Both the position numbers and the translations under genes were made by a program. A DNA stretch of 64,000 nucleotides from Halomonas sp. KG2 (lineage in GTDB: Bacteria > Pseudomonadota > Gammaproteobacteria > Pseudomonadales > Halomonadaceae): the NCBI GenBank assembly GCA_030440445.1, contig CP098528.1:2418001-2482000 (forward strand). The letters run 5' to 3'. Shown one piece after another: positions 27,192 through 35,570 of the stretch. Positions within the stretch are counted from its first letter, which is position 1. The number at the start of each line of letters is the position of its first letter. The notes beneath the pieces were generated by a model that worked only from the letters and a program-made list of their open reading frames with translations, made no database searches and was not told where the DNA came from.

Positions 27192-28400
27192 ATGGAGGCG
27201 CCACCTACCCTACAGCCCACAGGAAGCCATAAAACCCCTTTCTGGCGAGACATTAGCCTCTCGGCCGTCACTGCAGGCTTCGTTGCGGTCACCATTGGCT
27301 ACACAAGCTCAGCGGCAATCATTTTCCAGGCGGCAGCCGCGGCGGGCGCCAGTACTGCGCAAATCAGCTCTTGGCTGTGGGCGCTGGGCATAGGCATGGG
27401 CATTACCTCGATAGGACTATCGCTGCGCTACCGCATGCCTTTATTGACAGCGTGGTCAACGCCAGGTGCGGCGTTTTTGGCGACTAATCTTCCTGGCATT
27501 CCACTTGATGAAGCCATCGGTGCCTTCCTCTTCTCCGCGCTGCTCATTACGCTCTGCGGGGTAACAGGTTTATTCGAGCGCTTGATGCGCTATATCCCCA
27601 GCGCAATCGCCTCAGCTCTACTGGCAGGTATTCTGCTGCGCTTTGGCCTAGAGCTGTTTAACGTGATGGAAAGCCAATGGCTGCTACCACTGGCCATGTT
27701 AGCCGCTTGGGTAGCAGGTCGGCGCCTATGGCCAACGCTCGCAGTGCCTGGCGTGCTGTTAATCGGCATTGCTATTGCCCTTTGGCAGGGTCAACTTAAC
27801 GTACACAGCATTCCGTTAGCGCCTACCGTACCTGTTTTCACTGCGCCTACCTTTTCGCTGACAACGCTGATCAGCATTGGCATCCCCCTGTTTGTCATTA
27901 CCATGGCAACTCAAAATTTACCTGGGGTAGCCGTGCTACGCGCAGCAGGCTATCAGCCAAACAGTTCGCCGCTCATTAGTTGGACAGGGGGGGCAACGCT
28001 GTTACTTGCCCCTTTTGGTGGCTATGCATTCAATATGGCGGCCATTAGCGCCGCGGTATGCATAGGGCCTGACGCCCATGCGAACCCTCTTAAACGCTAT
28101 ACCGCAGGCGTTGCAGCGGGCGTGTTCTATATCGCGATGGGCATCTTTGGGGGGACGGTTACCGGTATCTTCAATGCCCTTCCCAGCGTCCTAGTGATGT
28201 CGCTGGCAGGGATAGCATTACTGGGCACATTAAGCGGTGGGTTAGCGAATGCATTTGAAAATAGCGGGCAACGAGATGCCGCCATTGTTACCTTTTTACT
28301 AACCGGCTCTGGCATCACGTTGTTAGGTATCGGCGGCGCATTCTGGGGGCTTGTGGCGGGCTTGGTGGTACTAAAGCTGACCAAGGCTCCAAAGCATTAG
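27192..28400 (+). CDS. benE: BenE-family transporter (benzoate:H+ symporter type)
   Basis: A 402-residue inner-membrane carrier with about 10-12 membrane segments. The N-terminus WRDISLSAVTAGFVAVTIGYTSS is characteristic of BenE. The central AWSTPGAAFLATNL and the C-terminal LAPFGGYAFNMAAISAAVC are conserved family segments. BenE proteins import benzoate, but many relatives lack benzoate genes nearby, as here, so the substrate is uncertain. Expression is probably set by the divergent cupin regulator through the paired operators. Confidence 0.82.
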   Translation: MEAPPTLQPTGSHKTPFWRDISLSAVTAGFVAVTIGYTSSAAIIFQAAAAAGASTAQISSWLWALGIGMGITSIGLSLRYRMPLLTAWSTPGAAFLATNLPGIPLDEAIGAFLFSALLITLCGVTGLFERLMRYIPSAIASALLAGILLRFGLELFNVMESQWLLPLAMLAAWVAGRRLWPTLAVPGVLLIGIAIALWQGQLNVHSIPLAPTVPVFTAPTFSLTTLISIGIPLFVITMATQNLPGVAVLRAAGYQPNSSPLISWTGGATLLLAPFGGYAFNMAAISAAVCIGPDAHANPLKRYTAGVAAGVFYIAMGIFGGTVTGIFNALPSVLVMSLAGIALLGTLSGGLANAFENSGQRDAAIVTFLLTGSGITLLGIGGAFWGLVAGLVVLKLTKAPKH

Positions 28401-28436
28401 CGGTATGTTATTGATGTAATGACAAGACGATAAAAA

Positions 28437-28472
28437 ATGTCCCCAGAACACTCACCACTGGGGGCATTTTAT
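28437..28472. terminator. Terminator between benE and the lipoprotein gene
   Basis: Stem ATGTCCCCAG / CTGGGGGCAT (one G-T pair) with an 11-base loop and T-rich flank TTTTATT on the plus strand. A-rich sequence on the other side means it may also serve the converging lipoprotein gene. Confidence 0.7.
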
Positions 28473-28519
28473 TATCTCTTCTCAGCACTATCTGTCTCTG
28501 CGTATGAGGCCATTACGCA

Positions 28520-28954
28520 TTACATCGTAGCGAGGCGTTCTTCATCCAATACGCCCGACATCCGCACCATGGCTAACGCTTCATCCAGGCTGGCCACTTC
28601 TTCCATCATCAATAATTCGTTTTCCAAGCTAACCGGCTGTCCCGCTTTATCTGACAGCAGCTTTTCCAGCGAAGCTACGTCCATAGCGTCGTCTAAGTGG
28701 TGAATATCTACCGACGCACTGCTCGCACTTGGTAAGTAAATAGTGCCATTAGAGAAATCCACGGCATACGCGATAACCCCCGGCACAATAAAAAACAGCA
28801 GTCCAACACCATTGGCGACAGCCACCACTGGGTCAATATTACCGCTTAATTGTCCTTTACGTTCAGGATGAAAAAGCGTCCCACAACCACTTAACGTTAC
28901 AATGGAGACACCAACAATGGCCCCCGTTAACCAACGGCGTACAGCTTGCTGCAT
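28520..28954 (-). CDS. Predicted lipoprotein of unknown function
   Basis: A 144-residue protein with a lipoprotein signal: basic start, hydrophobic stretch LTGAIVGVSIVTLSGC with the lipobox LSGC and cysteine at about residue 24. A second hydrophobic segment follows (VAVANGVGLLFFIVPGVIAYAVDF), then GTIYLP, as in small YceK/YidQ-like lipoproteins. The C-terminal half is charged and helical. It is a single gene upstream of proS on the other strand. I cannot name a function. Confidence 0.65.
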   Translation of the reverse strand: MQQAVRRWLTGAIVGVSIVTLSGCGTLFHPERKGQLSGNIDPVVAVANGVGLLFFIVPGVIAYAVDFSNGTIYLPSASSASVDIHHLDDAMDVASLEKLLSDKAGQPVSLENELLMMEEVASLDEALAMVRMSGVLDEERLATM

Positions 28955-29197
28955 GAAGGTTCCCTCAAAGTCCTAACGTACCGATAGCTGAAAAAGATGC
29001 GGTTGTTTGCCCACTGCTATCGAGCCACAAAACTGGGCAAGTTTAACACATTTGCTTACCAGCACACGCCAAGCTGTTAACGTAGGGTTTTGCCGCCATA
29101 CTCGCTTAGCCGTACAATGCCGCATTCAACGCTAGTTTAAGCGCTACATTACTAAACGATTAAGCATCACCCCTACCAACAAGGAATGCTCACGCCC

Positions 29198-30928
29198 ATG
29201 CGCGCCAGCCAATTATTGATTGCGACATTAAAAGAAACCCCGGCCGACGCTGAAGTCATCAGCCACCAGTTAATGCTGCGCGCCGGTATGATCCGTCGTC
29301 TTACCTCTGGCCTCTATACGTGGCTGCCTCTTGGCCTGCGCACGCTGCGTAAGGTTGAAGCCATTGTCCGCGAAGAGATGAACCGTGCCGGCGCTCAGGA
29401 AGTATTGATGCCTGCCGTGCAACCAGCAGACCTATGGCAAGAGTCGGGCCGCTGGGAGCAGTACGGTCCGGAGCTACTACGCCTGAAAGATCGCCACGAG
29501 CGTGACTACTGCGTAGGCCCGACCCACGAAGAAGTCATTACCGATTTGGTGCGCAAAGAGATTGCCAGCTACAAGCAGCTGCCGGTTAATTTTTACCAAA
29601 TCCAAACCAAGTTCCGTGACGAGATTCGCCCGCGCTTTGGGGTGATGCGTTCTCGCGAATTCATTATGAAGGATGCTTACTCCTTCCACCTGGACGAAGC
29701 CTCCCTCAAAGAGACTTACCAGACGATGTATGATGCCTATACACGCATCTTCACCCGCCTGGGTCTCGATTTCCGTCCTGTGATTGCTGATAACGGCTCG
29801 ATTGGCGGCACGGGTTCTCACGAATTCCACGTGCTGGCGGAATCAGGCGAAGATGATATCGTGTTCTCCAACGCCTCCGATTACGCCGCTAATATGGAAA
29901 AAGCTGAGGCTCTGCCCGCGCCGCTAGGCAGCAACGCCGAGCGTGCAGCCCCCAGCGAAGAGATGCACCTGGTCGATACGCCCAACGCTAAGACAATTGC
30001 CGCCCTGGTAGAGCAGCATGGCCTTCCAATTGAGAAAACCATCAAGACACTGATGGTGCATGCCGCTGAAGGTGGTTTGATTGCCCTGCTGATCCGTGGT
30101 GACCATGAGCTGAATGAAGTCAAAGCTGAAAACCTGCCCCAGGTAGCCGCTCCACTTACCATGGCGAACGAAGAAGAGATCCGCGCCGTGGTTGGCGCTG
30201 GCCCAGGCTCACTTGGCCCCGTTGGCCTAAACATGCCGATCATTATTGATCACAGCGTGGCACTTATGAGTGACTTTGGTGCGGGCGCCAACATCGATGG
30301 CAAGCACTACTTCGGCATTAACTGGGAGCGTGACGTGGTGCTGCCCCAAGTTGCCGATCTACGTAACGTTGTCGAAGGCGACCCTTCGCCAGACGGCAAA
30401 GGTACGCTGTCTATCAAGCGTGGTATTGAAGTAGGCCACGTTTTCCAGCTTGGGCAAAAGTACTCCGAAGCAATGAACGCGACGGTTCTGGGCGACAACG
30501 GCAAAACCAGCCATCCGTGGATGGGCTGCTATGGTATCGGCGTTACCCGCGTGGTCGCTGCTGCCATTGAGCAAAATCACGATGATTCAGGCATTATCTG
30601 GCCAAACGCTATTGCACCGTTCCAAGTAGCGCTGGTGCCGATGAATGCCCACAAATCACAACGTGTGCGCGAAGAGTCCGAGCGTCTCTATCAAGCGCTA
30701 ACAGCGGCTGGCTTAGACGTGTTGCTTGATGACCGCGACACGCGTCCCGGCGTCAAGTTTGCTGACCTGGAGCTTATGGGAGTGCCCCACCGCTTAGTGA
30801 TTGGTGATCGCGGTTTGGATAACGGCGAGCTGGAATACAAAGGCCGCCGAGACAGCGAAGCGACCATGGTTCCGGCTGACACAATTGTTGATTTCCTACG
30901 CGAAAAAGCAGGACTGATCAGCGCATAA
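29198..30928 (+). CDS. proS: Prolyl-tRNA synthetase
   Basis: A 576-residue class II aminoacyl-tRNA synthetase of the bacterial type that carries the editing (INS/YbaK-like) insertion between motifs 2 and 3. The start [20 protein letters not shown] matches E. coli ProS from its first residue, so I use ATG 29198. An ATG at 29186 sits directly on the AAGGA ribosome binding site and is unlikely. Motif 2 region [17 protein letters not shown] and motif 3 region [17 protein letters not shown] are visible. It charges tRNA-Pro in the cytoplasm. Confidence 0.96.
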   Translation: MRASQLLIATLKETPADAEVISHQLMLRAGMIRRLTSGLYTWLPLGLRTLRKVEAIVREEMNRAGAQEVLMPAVQPADLWQESGRWEQYGPELLRLKDRHERDYCVGPTHEEVITDLVRKEIASYKQLPVNFYQIQTKFRDEIRPRFGVMRSREFIMKDAYSFHLDEASLKETYQTMYDAYTRIFTRLGLDFRPVIADNGSIGGTGSHEFHVLAESGEDDIVFSNASDYAANMEKAEALPAPLGSNAERAAPSEEMHLVDTPNAKTIAALVEQHGLPIEKTIKTLMVHAAEGGLIALLIRGDHELNEVKAENLPQVAAPLTMANEEEIRAVVGAGPGSLGPVGLNMPIIIDHSVALMSDFGAGANIDGKHYFGINWERDVVLPQVADLRNVVEGDPSPDGKGTLSIKRGIEVGHVFQLGQKYSEAMNATVLGDNGKTSHPWMGCYGIGVTRVVAAAIEQNHDDSGIIWPNAIAPFQVALVPMNAHKSQRVREESERLYQALTAAGLDVLLDDRDTRPGVKFADLELMGVPHRLVIGDRGLDNGELEYKGRRDSEATMVPADTIVDFLREKAGLISA

Positions 30929-30979
30929 CCGTTTATAACGGCCACGTCAGCCACGCAGCACTAGAACCGCGTCGTGGCC

Positions 30980-31028
30980 AATAAAAGAGACACTGGCAGG
31001 CATCATCAGTTAGGTTGCCTCGCCAGTG
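30980..31028 (-). terminator. Candidate terminator after the kinase/PqqD-like gene
   Basis: On the minus strand CACTGGC...GCCAGTG with an inner GGCA/TGCC pairing forms a stem-loop followed by TCTCTTTTATT, about 50 bases after the stop at 31078. A further GGCCACG/CGTGGCC pairing at 30940-30979 may serve proS. Confidence 0.5.
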
Positions 31029-31077
31029 CCAAACTCAACAATAACAGCGCTGCTAAAACATAGCGTGATGATTGACG

Positions 31078-32301
31078 CTAGTCGGTGACAGGCTGAACTA
31101 ATCCCAAGCTGACTAATTGACCCAATAACTGGCAGATATCTCGCTTGATACTTTGCCTGCTAGCGCCAACAAAAAAAGCCATCAAGGTATCAATAATTTC
31201 ATCTTGGCATAGAGCCTCATGCTGCAGCAGTGCCCACACGGCTCTACTCGTCACATTCAAACGATGAATTTCGCCGCCCTCTTTAGCAATGACGAACAGC
31301 TCTTCACCCAGAGGGAACTCATGCGCCACCGGGCTGATTTGCCACCTGCGCGTGTCGTTTGCTGCCAGCCCCTGGCTCTGCTTCAACGCCTCCGACTCCG
31401 TTTGACGACTACACGGATTCATCGCCACAGCACCGTCAAGCAACCCATTGTTATCTATCTCAGCTGCCAGCCACGTTGCCGCTTCATAAGCATCTCGGTA
31501 ACGGATTAAAAAACACGGCAACCCTTTTAAGAGTGGCAAAAAGCGCTCAATCAACGTTTTATCCGACTCATGCTCAGCGAAATTTTGCTGCAACAACTGC
31601 CATAATCCATCTCCCGGCTGCAGACGAACCAGCTGTGGCTCACTGAGCGATTCATCACGCTCAATAAGCAGTACGGCGCCTAACGGACAACGCATCCCAT
31701 GCGATGCCAGCTGTTGCTCGTCTAACGCCAGGTAACCATAGCGATCGTCATGAGGCCCTAGGTGGTTGGCAACAAACTGATGGAACTCCGGTGCAAGCGT
31801 CTCCGGCAACGGCAAGCGCAATCTAGGTGCAACGCCCAGTGCTACCCCTTCACCACAGCGAGTGAGTGCCAGCACATCATCGCCGAACACCCGATAACCA
31901 GCCGCGGCAAACGCTGCCGTGAGCGTGCTTTTTCCCGCTCGATGGCTATTTGGGAATATGAATAGCTGTTGATTAACCTCTACCGCCCCACAGTGAAGCC
32001 CAATATGCTCAGGATGATGGCGCAGATAAGCCCCTGCTAAATCAGCAATCACACTACATGCGGTTCCTGCTGGCGTATCTAATAACATACCTTCCGGCAG
32101 AGCCGGTGCTTCTTGCCAGTAACCATTAGGATGCCGCCAAACACAAATAGAGGGTGCGTGCTGCTGAAGCCCACAGGGCGTTAGCCGCCAACCTGGCATG
32201 GCTTGATGAATCACTGGCAGTAGCTGCTCTGCATCAATCAAGCGTATGCACGGGCCAACATTTTCCAGCGCATAATCGACAGCTATCGAGGTGGTAGACA
32301 C
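31078..32301 (-). CDS. HPr-kinase-like P-loop domain fused to a PqqD-like domain
   Basis: A 407-residue protein with a GTG start preceded by AGGGAGAGG, which overlaps the stop of the upstream gene. Residues about 95-290 resemble HPr-kinase/PEPCK-type enzymes: LHCGAVEVNQQLFIFP leads into the P-loop NSHRAGKST (118-126), followed by YRVFGDDVLAL with acidic residues at the usual metal site. Residues about 325-405 resemble PqqD (IHRLNVTSRAVWALL, a helical stretch, LGQLVSLGLVQPV), a fold that in ribosomal peptide pathways binds a leader peptide. It follows a Tat-signal repeat protein after 12 bases, so that protein is its likely substrate or partner (inference). Phosphotransfer activity is unproven; the first glycine of the P-loop is Asn. 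Confidence 0.7.
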   Translation of the reverse strand: MSTTSIAVDYALENVGPCIRLIDAEQLLPVIHQAMPGWRLTPCGLQQHAPSICVWRHPNGYWQEAPALPEGMLLDTPAGTACSVIADLAGAYLRHHPEHIGLHCGAVEVNQQLFIFPNSHRAGKSTLTAAFAAAGYRVFGDDVLALTRCGEGVALGVAPRLRLPLPETLAPEFHQFVANHLGPHDDRYGYLALDEQQLASHGMRCPLGAVLLIERDESLSEPQLVRLQPGDGLWQLLQQNFAEHESDKTLIERFLPLLKGLPCFLIRYRDAYEAATWLAAEIDNNGLLDGAVAMNPCSRQTESEALKQSQGLAANDTRRWQISPVAHEFPLGEELFVIAKEGGEIHRLNVTSRAVWALLQHEALCQDEIIDTLMAFFVGASRQSIKRDICQLLGQLVSLGLVQPVTD

Positions 32302-32313
32302 AGCACCTCTCCC

Positions 32314-32664
32314 TTACCAGCGAGGTAATAAGCGGCTTATGCGAATCTCAATCACAGCGTCTCCATCCCAACGAGAGCGTTGTGGCCGAGCGTAGTAAGG
32401 ACGTGAATGCCTGGGTTTAGAATAATGGGGTCTTGAATGGCCATGTCTTGAATAGCTATGTCTTGAATAGCTATGTCTTGAATAACGGGGCCTCGAATAG
32501 CTGGGCCGCGAGTAACGTGAACGGGAATGTTCACGCGCTTCAGCTTGCCCCATGGAAAACAGCGTCGGGGCCACGTAAAGTGCAGCGGCACCAAGGCCTA
32601 AACTTGCTAGCACTTGACGTCGTGAACGCCGTTTATTCAGCAGGGAATCGGCTTCATTGCTCAT
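32314..32664 (-). CDS. Tat-signal protein with eleven tandem Ser/Tyr/Arg pentapeptides
   Basis: A 116-residue protein. Residues 1-43 form a twin-arginine signal: SRRQVL at 14-19, hydrophobic LASLGLGAAALYVAP, and AEA as cleavage site. Residues 45-99 are eleven pentads of pattern x-[Y/H]-S-R-[P/H], for example RYSRP, SYSRP, RYSRH, SYSRH, GHSRP, RHSRP. Serine is kept at the third place in ten of eleven. The tail DGDAVIEIRISRLLPRW follows. The mature part is strongly basic. No function is known to me. It is the first gene of a two-gene unit with the kinase/PqqD-like fusion, which makes it a candidate target of serine (or tyrosine) modification. It could instead be a simple cationic wall-binding protein. 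Confidence 0.75.
   Translation of the reverse strand: MSNEADSLLNKRRSRRQVLASLGLGAAALYVAPTLFSMGQAEAREHSRSRYSRPSYSRPRYSRHSYSRHSYSRHGHSRPHYSKPRHSRPYYARPQRSRWDGDAVIEIRISRLLPRW
32368..32532 (-). repeat. 15-bp tandem repeat encoding the pentapeptides
   Basis: Eleven diverged 15-base units inside the Tat-signal gene. The middle units are almost identical at DNA level (plus-strand unit TGAATAGCTATGTCT), which indicates recent duplication, while outer units have diverged but keep the amino-acid pattern. Confidence 0.85.
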
Positions 32665-32811
32665 ATCAGCACTCCGGATTAATCGCTAGAAAGGTTATGA
32701 AACACTGTTTTAAAAACAATCCTAGCCTCGAAGCACACAGCAAACCACCGGCTGAGCGTCACTTTCCCATTATTTACTTTTTTTAACTACACTCAGCGTT
32801 TTGTGGAAACA

Positions 32812-33969
32812 TTATGCAGCTGCAGTAATTTGCCAACCATTACGGCCTGCGCTCTTTACTCGGTAAAGCGCCTTATCAGCAGCTTTATAGGCACTTGGAA
32901 AGGTGGCATCCCCTGCGGTAAAGCACACTGCCCCAATACTCAAGGTGACCCTTTCATTGTGCGGATGCGCGGGGTGTTTGAAATCAGCCTGCTCTAAAAC
33001 AGACGTTAATTGATCACAGTAGCCAATCAATAACGCGTCATCATCACAAGGCAATACTGCGGCAAACTCATCACCCCCTAATCGGTACAGTTTTGCCTCT
33101 GCTCCCAGTACATATTTCAACAGACTGGCTAGGCGCCGTAACAGTTGATCACCCTCTGGATGCCCCAGTGAATCGTTGTACTGCTTAAAGAAGTCGATAT
33201 CGACCAAGATCAAAGCAAGCGCAGCTCCTTCTTTGGTAGCGACATCCTGATGCAGCGCACTGCGGTTACCTATCCCCGTCAGCGGATCACGCATCGCGTG
33301 CTGCATCCAGGCTATGGTTTGCTTAGTAGCGCGCTCTGTACGCCGCAACTGACGCTCATGCATTACCCAAAACAGCAGCCCTAGTGCAAAAATAACCATG
33401 CTCGAATAGGTGAGAATCTGATTATATCGTCGGGTGCTTTCGGAAAACTCATTAATTGCCATACCACGCAGGTCGAGCTGGTTCATCTCAATGCTCGTTA
33501 AACAATCAATGGGGCCCAACAGTTCAGCTGCGGCATCAAACGGTGTCACGGTAGTTTCTGTAAGGCGCTCTGTTAGTAAATTGAGGGTTTGTAAACTCGG
33601 CTGGGTACAGCTGTACCTTTGACGATAGACCTCGACATCAATTAGCCCGTAGGCAAGATCGAGATTAAGCCTAACCGTTTGTCGCTGTTCATCGTCAAAG
33701 GGCTGTTCGCCTAACAAATGTTGTTGGGCGAGCTGTAAATATGCCCGAGACCTGGTAGCCAATTGCTGCCCTGTCAAATTGCCTGTTTGGCTGAAGTAAG
33801 CCTGTATTTCGGGATATACCCAGCGCGACTCATAAACAATCACCACCATCAATGCCATAAAACTCATGAGGCTCAATGATAACCACGTTACATAGCGGCG
33901 CTTCCTAGCGAAAGGAGCGGGTACTGGCAGTGGCACAGCAGGTGGAGAAGGCGGCGGCTCAATGATCAC
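32812..33969 (-). CDS. Membrane-bound diguanylate cyclase (GGDEF)
   Basis: A 385-residue protein with a proline-rich start, a membrane segment at about residues 30-47 (LSLSLMSFMALMVVIVY), a periplasmic region of about 135 residues with two cysteines, a second membrane segment (ILTYSSMVIFALGLLFWVM) and a C-terminal GGDEF domain. The active-site GGDEF is intact at 298-302, so it should make cyclic di-GMP. The RxxD product-inhibition site upstream is absent (GAEAK). Its start overlaps the stop of the preceding gene by four bases, so the two are coupled. Confidence 0.85.
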   Translation of the reverse strand: MIIEPPPSPPAVPLPVPAPFARKRRYVTWLSLSLMSFMALMVVIVYESRWVYPEIQAYFSQTGNLTGQQLATRSRAYLQLAQQHLLGEQPFDDEQRQTVRLNLDLAYGLIDVEVYRQRYSCTQPSLQTLNLLTERLTETTVTPFDAAAELLGPIDCLTSIEMNQLDLRGMAINEFSESTRRYNQILTYSSMVIFALGLLFWVMHERQLRRTERATKQTIAWMQHAMRDPLTGIGNRSALHQDVATKEGAALALILVDIDFFKQYNDSLGHPEGDQLLRRLASLLKYVLGAEAKLYRLGGDEFAAVLPCDDDALLIGYCDQLTSVLEQADFKHPAHPHNERVTLSIGAVCFTAGDATFPSAYKAADKALYRVKSAGRNGWQITAAA

Positions 33970-34478
33970 CAGCGGGCCTCAATACTTCGAATCATCCATA
34001 TCCAGTCGTTGAATTCACGCAGGCTCTTGATATCACGCTGATCATTATAAGCCAGATCAACCAGCCGCAATGGCCCCCGCGAACGCAATGTCAGTGGCTC
34101 ACCACTCTCTGCCGTGACCATTAACCACTTAGGATCATCCCAGCCACCTAACGTCACTTCGTAATCATCCCATGTCGTAAAGTGCAATGCGGGAGGAACT
34201 TCGCCAAACTGATTAATGAGGAAGCGACGGAATTCAAGCCCATGCATCTCTACTTCTCCGCCTTGAAAAGGATCAAATACTGGCGAGGTAATCGTAGATT
34301 GTTGACGCAACTCATTAAGAGAGAGTGCAGTGTTTTTTTCACCATTAATGACGCTTAATGCTTGAGCATAGACCGGCACTGATAGCCAGCTAAGTAATAG
34401 AAGAATACAGGCAACACTAGCTTTGGGATAATGATGAGCGCAACAGCGTATGGCAACGATTGAACTAGCAGCATTCAT
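33966..34478 (-). CDS. Secreted protein resembling a molybdopterin-binding oxidoreductase domain
   Basis: A 170-residue protein with an N-terminal signal peptide (ACILLLLSWLSVPVYAQA). The rest resembles the sulfite-oxidase/SUOX-type molybdopterin-binding fold reduced to a small domain (LSVINGEKNTALSLNELRQQ, WDDYEVTLGGWDDPKW, RLVDLAYNDQ). The conserved cofactor cysteine of real oxidoreductases is not visible, so it may be a binding or sensing protein. It is translationally coupled (ATGA-type overlap) to the GGDEF protein and could feed a periplasmic signal to it. Confidence 0.6.
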   Translation of the reverse strand: MNAASSIVAIRCCAHHYPKASVACILLLLSWLSVPVYAQALSVINGEKNTALSLNELRQQSTITSPVFDPFQGGEVEMHGLEFRRFLINQFGEVPPALHFTTWDDYEVTLGGWDDPKWLMVTAESGEPLTLRSRGPLRLVDLAYNDQRDIKSLREFNDWIWMIRSIEARW

Positions 34479-34574
34479 GGCAAATGGCTTCCTTGCGGTA
34501 CAATGCCTTATTGTACAACTAGGTACTTTACCAGACGATTAATGCGAATACTCGAAAACATAGTTTTAATTAAT

Positions 34575-34602
34575 AAAAAAGCCGACCCAACTGGGCCGGC
34601 AA
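34575..34602 (-). terminator. Terminator after the 41-residue membrane protein gene
   Basis: On the minus strand GCCGGCCC-AGTT-GGGTCGGC is followed by TTTTTTATT, about 60 bases after the stop at 34661. Confidence 0.88.
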
Positions 34603-34660
34603 CAGGAAGCTCGCTGTTAAAAGCAAGCTCCCTCCCCTGACGACGGTCACCACAACGGCG

Positions 34661-34786
34661 TTAATGCTTTTTACGTTCATCCTTACGGAGGTGGTCGCGT
34701 ACAATAAAACCTACCCAACCAATCATAAAAGCAATCATTAACGCGACAGTAACTAGACCGAAAATAACAGCATCATCCCAATACAT
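34661..34786 (-). CDS. 41-residue single-span membrane protein
   Basis: A small gene with a strong ribosome binding site (AGGAGGGG, six bases before ATG 34786) and its own terminator. The protein starts MYWDDAVIFGLVTVALM, has one membrane segment of about 22 residues, and ends in a charged tail RDHLRKDERKKH, which would face the cytoplasm. Length, signals and a clean terminator argue that it is real. Function unknown. It lies downstream of the SlyD-like gene on the same strand after 147 bases. Confidence 0.75.
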   Translation of the reverse strand: MYWDDAVIFGLVTVALMIAFMIGWVGFIVRDHLRKDERKKH

Positions 34787-34933
34787 GGTGATCCCCTCCT
34801 GCCGTGATGTATGACGCCATCCTAGTGCGTTAATAACGGCAGGAAGCTGACCTGGGTCAAGCTTTTCAGCGGGGTTATTTGCGGCCCATCAGGAACTTGA
34901 TATGGGTCATTTTTTAGCGCTCAAAACTAACCG

Positions 34934-35452
34934 CTAAAGCACTTTTCGGTCTTCTACTTTGCTGTGTTCGGTTCCCGGCGGTAGAGGGTGGCCTTTCGCC
35001 AGCTCTGCACGGGTTGCTTCGCGCACATCCAGCACGTTGACTTGATAGCGAAGCGTATGGCCTGCCAGCGGATGATTTGTATCGACCGTTACCATGTCCC
35101 CATCAATACTCATCACTGTGACAATTTGCGGGCCTGCTTCACCTTCTGTTTGGAAACGGCTACCGGGTTCAAGCGCTGCGCTGCCAAATGAGGCACGACT
35201 CACCTGTTGCACCAAGTCTTCATTACGGATGCCGTAGGCATCAGCAGGCGCAAGCGTGACACGCAGCACATCTCCAGCGGCTTTATCTTCCAGGGCACTC
35301 TCTAAACCGGGCAAAATATTATCGTGTCCATGAAGGTACTCTAAGGGCTTATCACGTGCGTTGGAGTCATCTAGCACGCGGGTACTGCCATCGCTAAGCA
35401 CATCGCTTAACACGTAGTGTAAAGTAACTACTTGATGGGCTGTAATCGACAT
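34934..35452 (-). CDS. SlyD-like FKBP-type peptidyl-prolyl isomerase
   Basis: A 172-residue FKBP-type isomerase/chaperone. The order FKBP strand, LEYLHGHDNILPGLESALED, ADAYGIRNEDLVQQVSR, an insert-in-flap domain (about residues 75-125) and NHPLAGHTLRYQVNVLDVREAT is that of SlyD. The His-rich metal-binding tail of E. coli SlyD is missing; the C-terminus is short (GTEHSKVEDRKVL). It probably assists folding in the cytoplasm. It diverges from ampG. Confidence 0.85.
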   Translation of the reverse strand: MSITAHQVVTLHYVLSDVLSDGSTRVLDDSNARDKPLEYLHGHDNILPGLESALEDKAAGDVLRVTLAPADAYGIRNEDLVQQVSRASFGSAALEPGSRFQTEGEAGPQIVTVMSIDGDMVTVDTNHPLAGHTLRYQVNVLDVREATRAELAKGHPLPPGTEHSKVEDRKVL

Positions 35453-35570
35453 TGAAAACTCCTCTCCGGTAAGCTATCGGCTTTGTCATGGATATCAGGC
35501 CTAGTCTACCACTGAGCGGTTTTTAGCGGGCCTCGATGCAGACGTTTTCTTTCCTGGAGTGTTAACCAAT

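Noticed and set aside
32368..32532. Regularly spaced short repeats, possible CRISPR array
   Set aside because: The units are 15 bases, contiguous without spacers, and keep a protein reading frame with a Tat signal, so this is a coding minisatellite.
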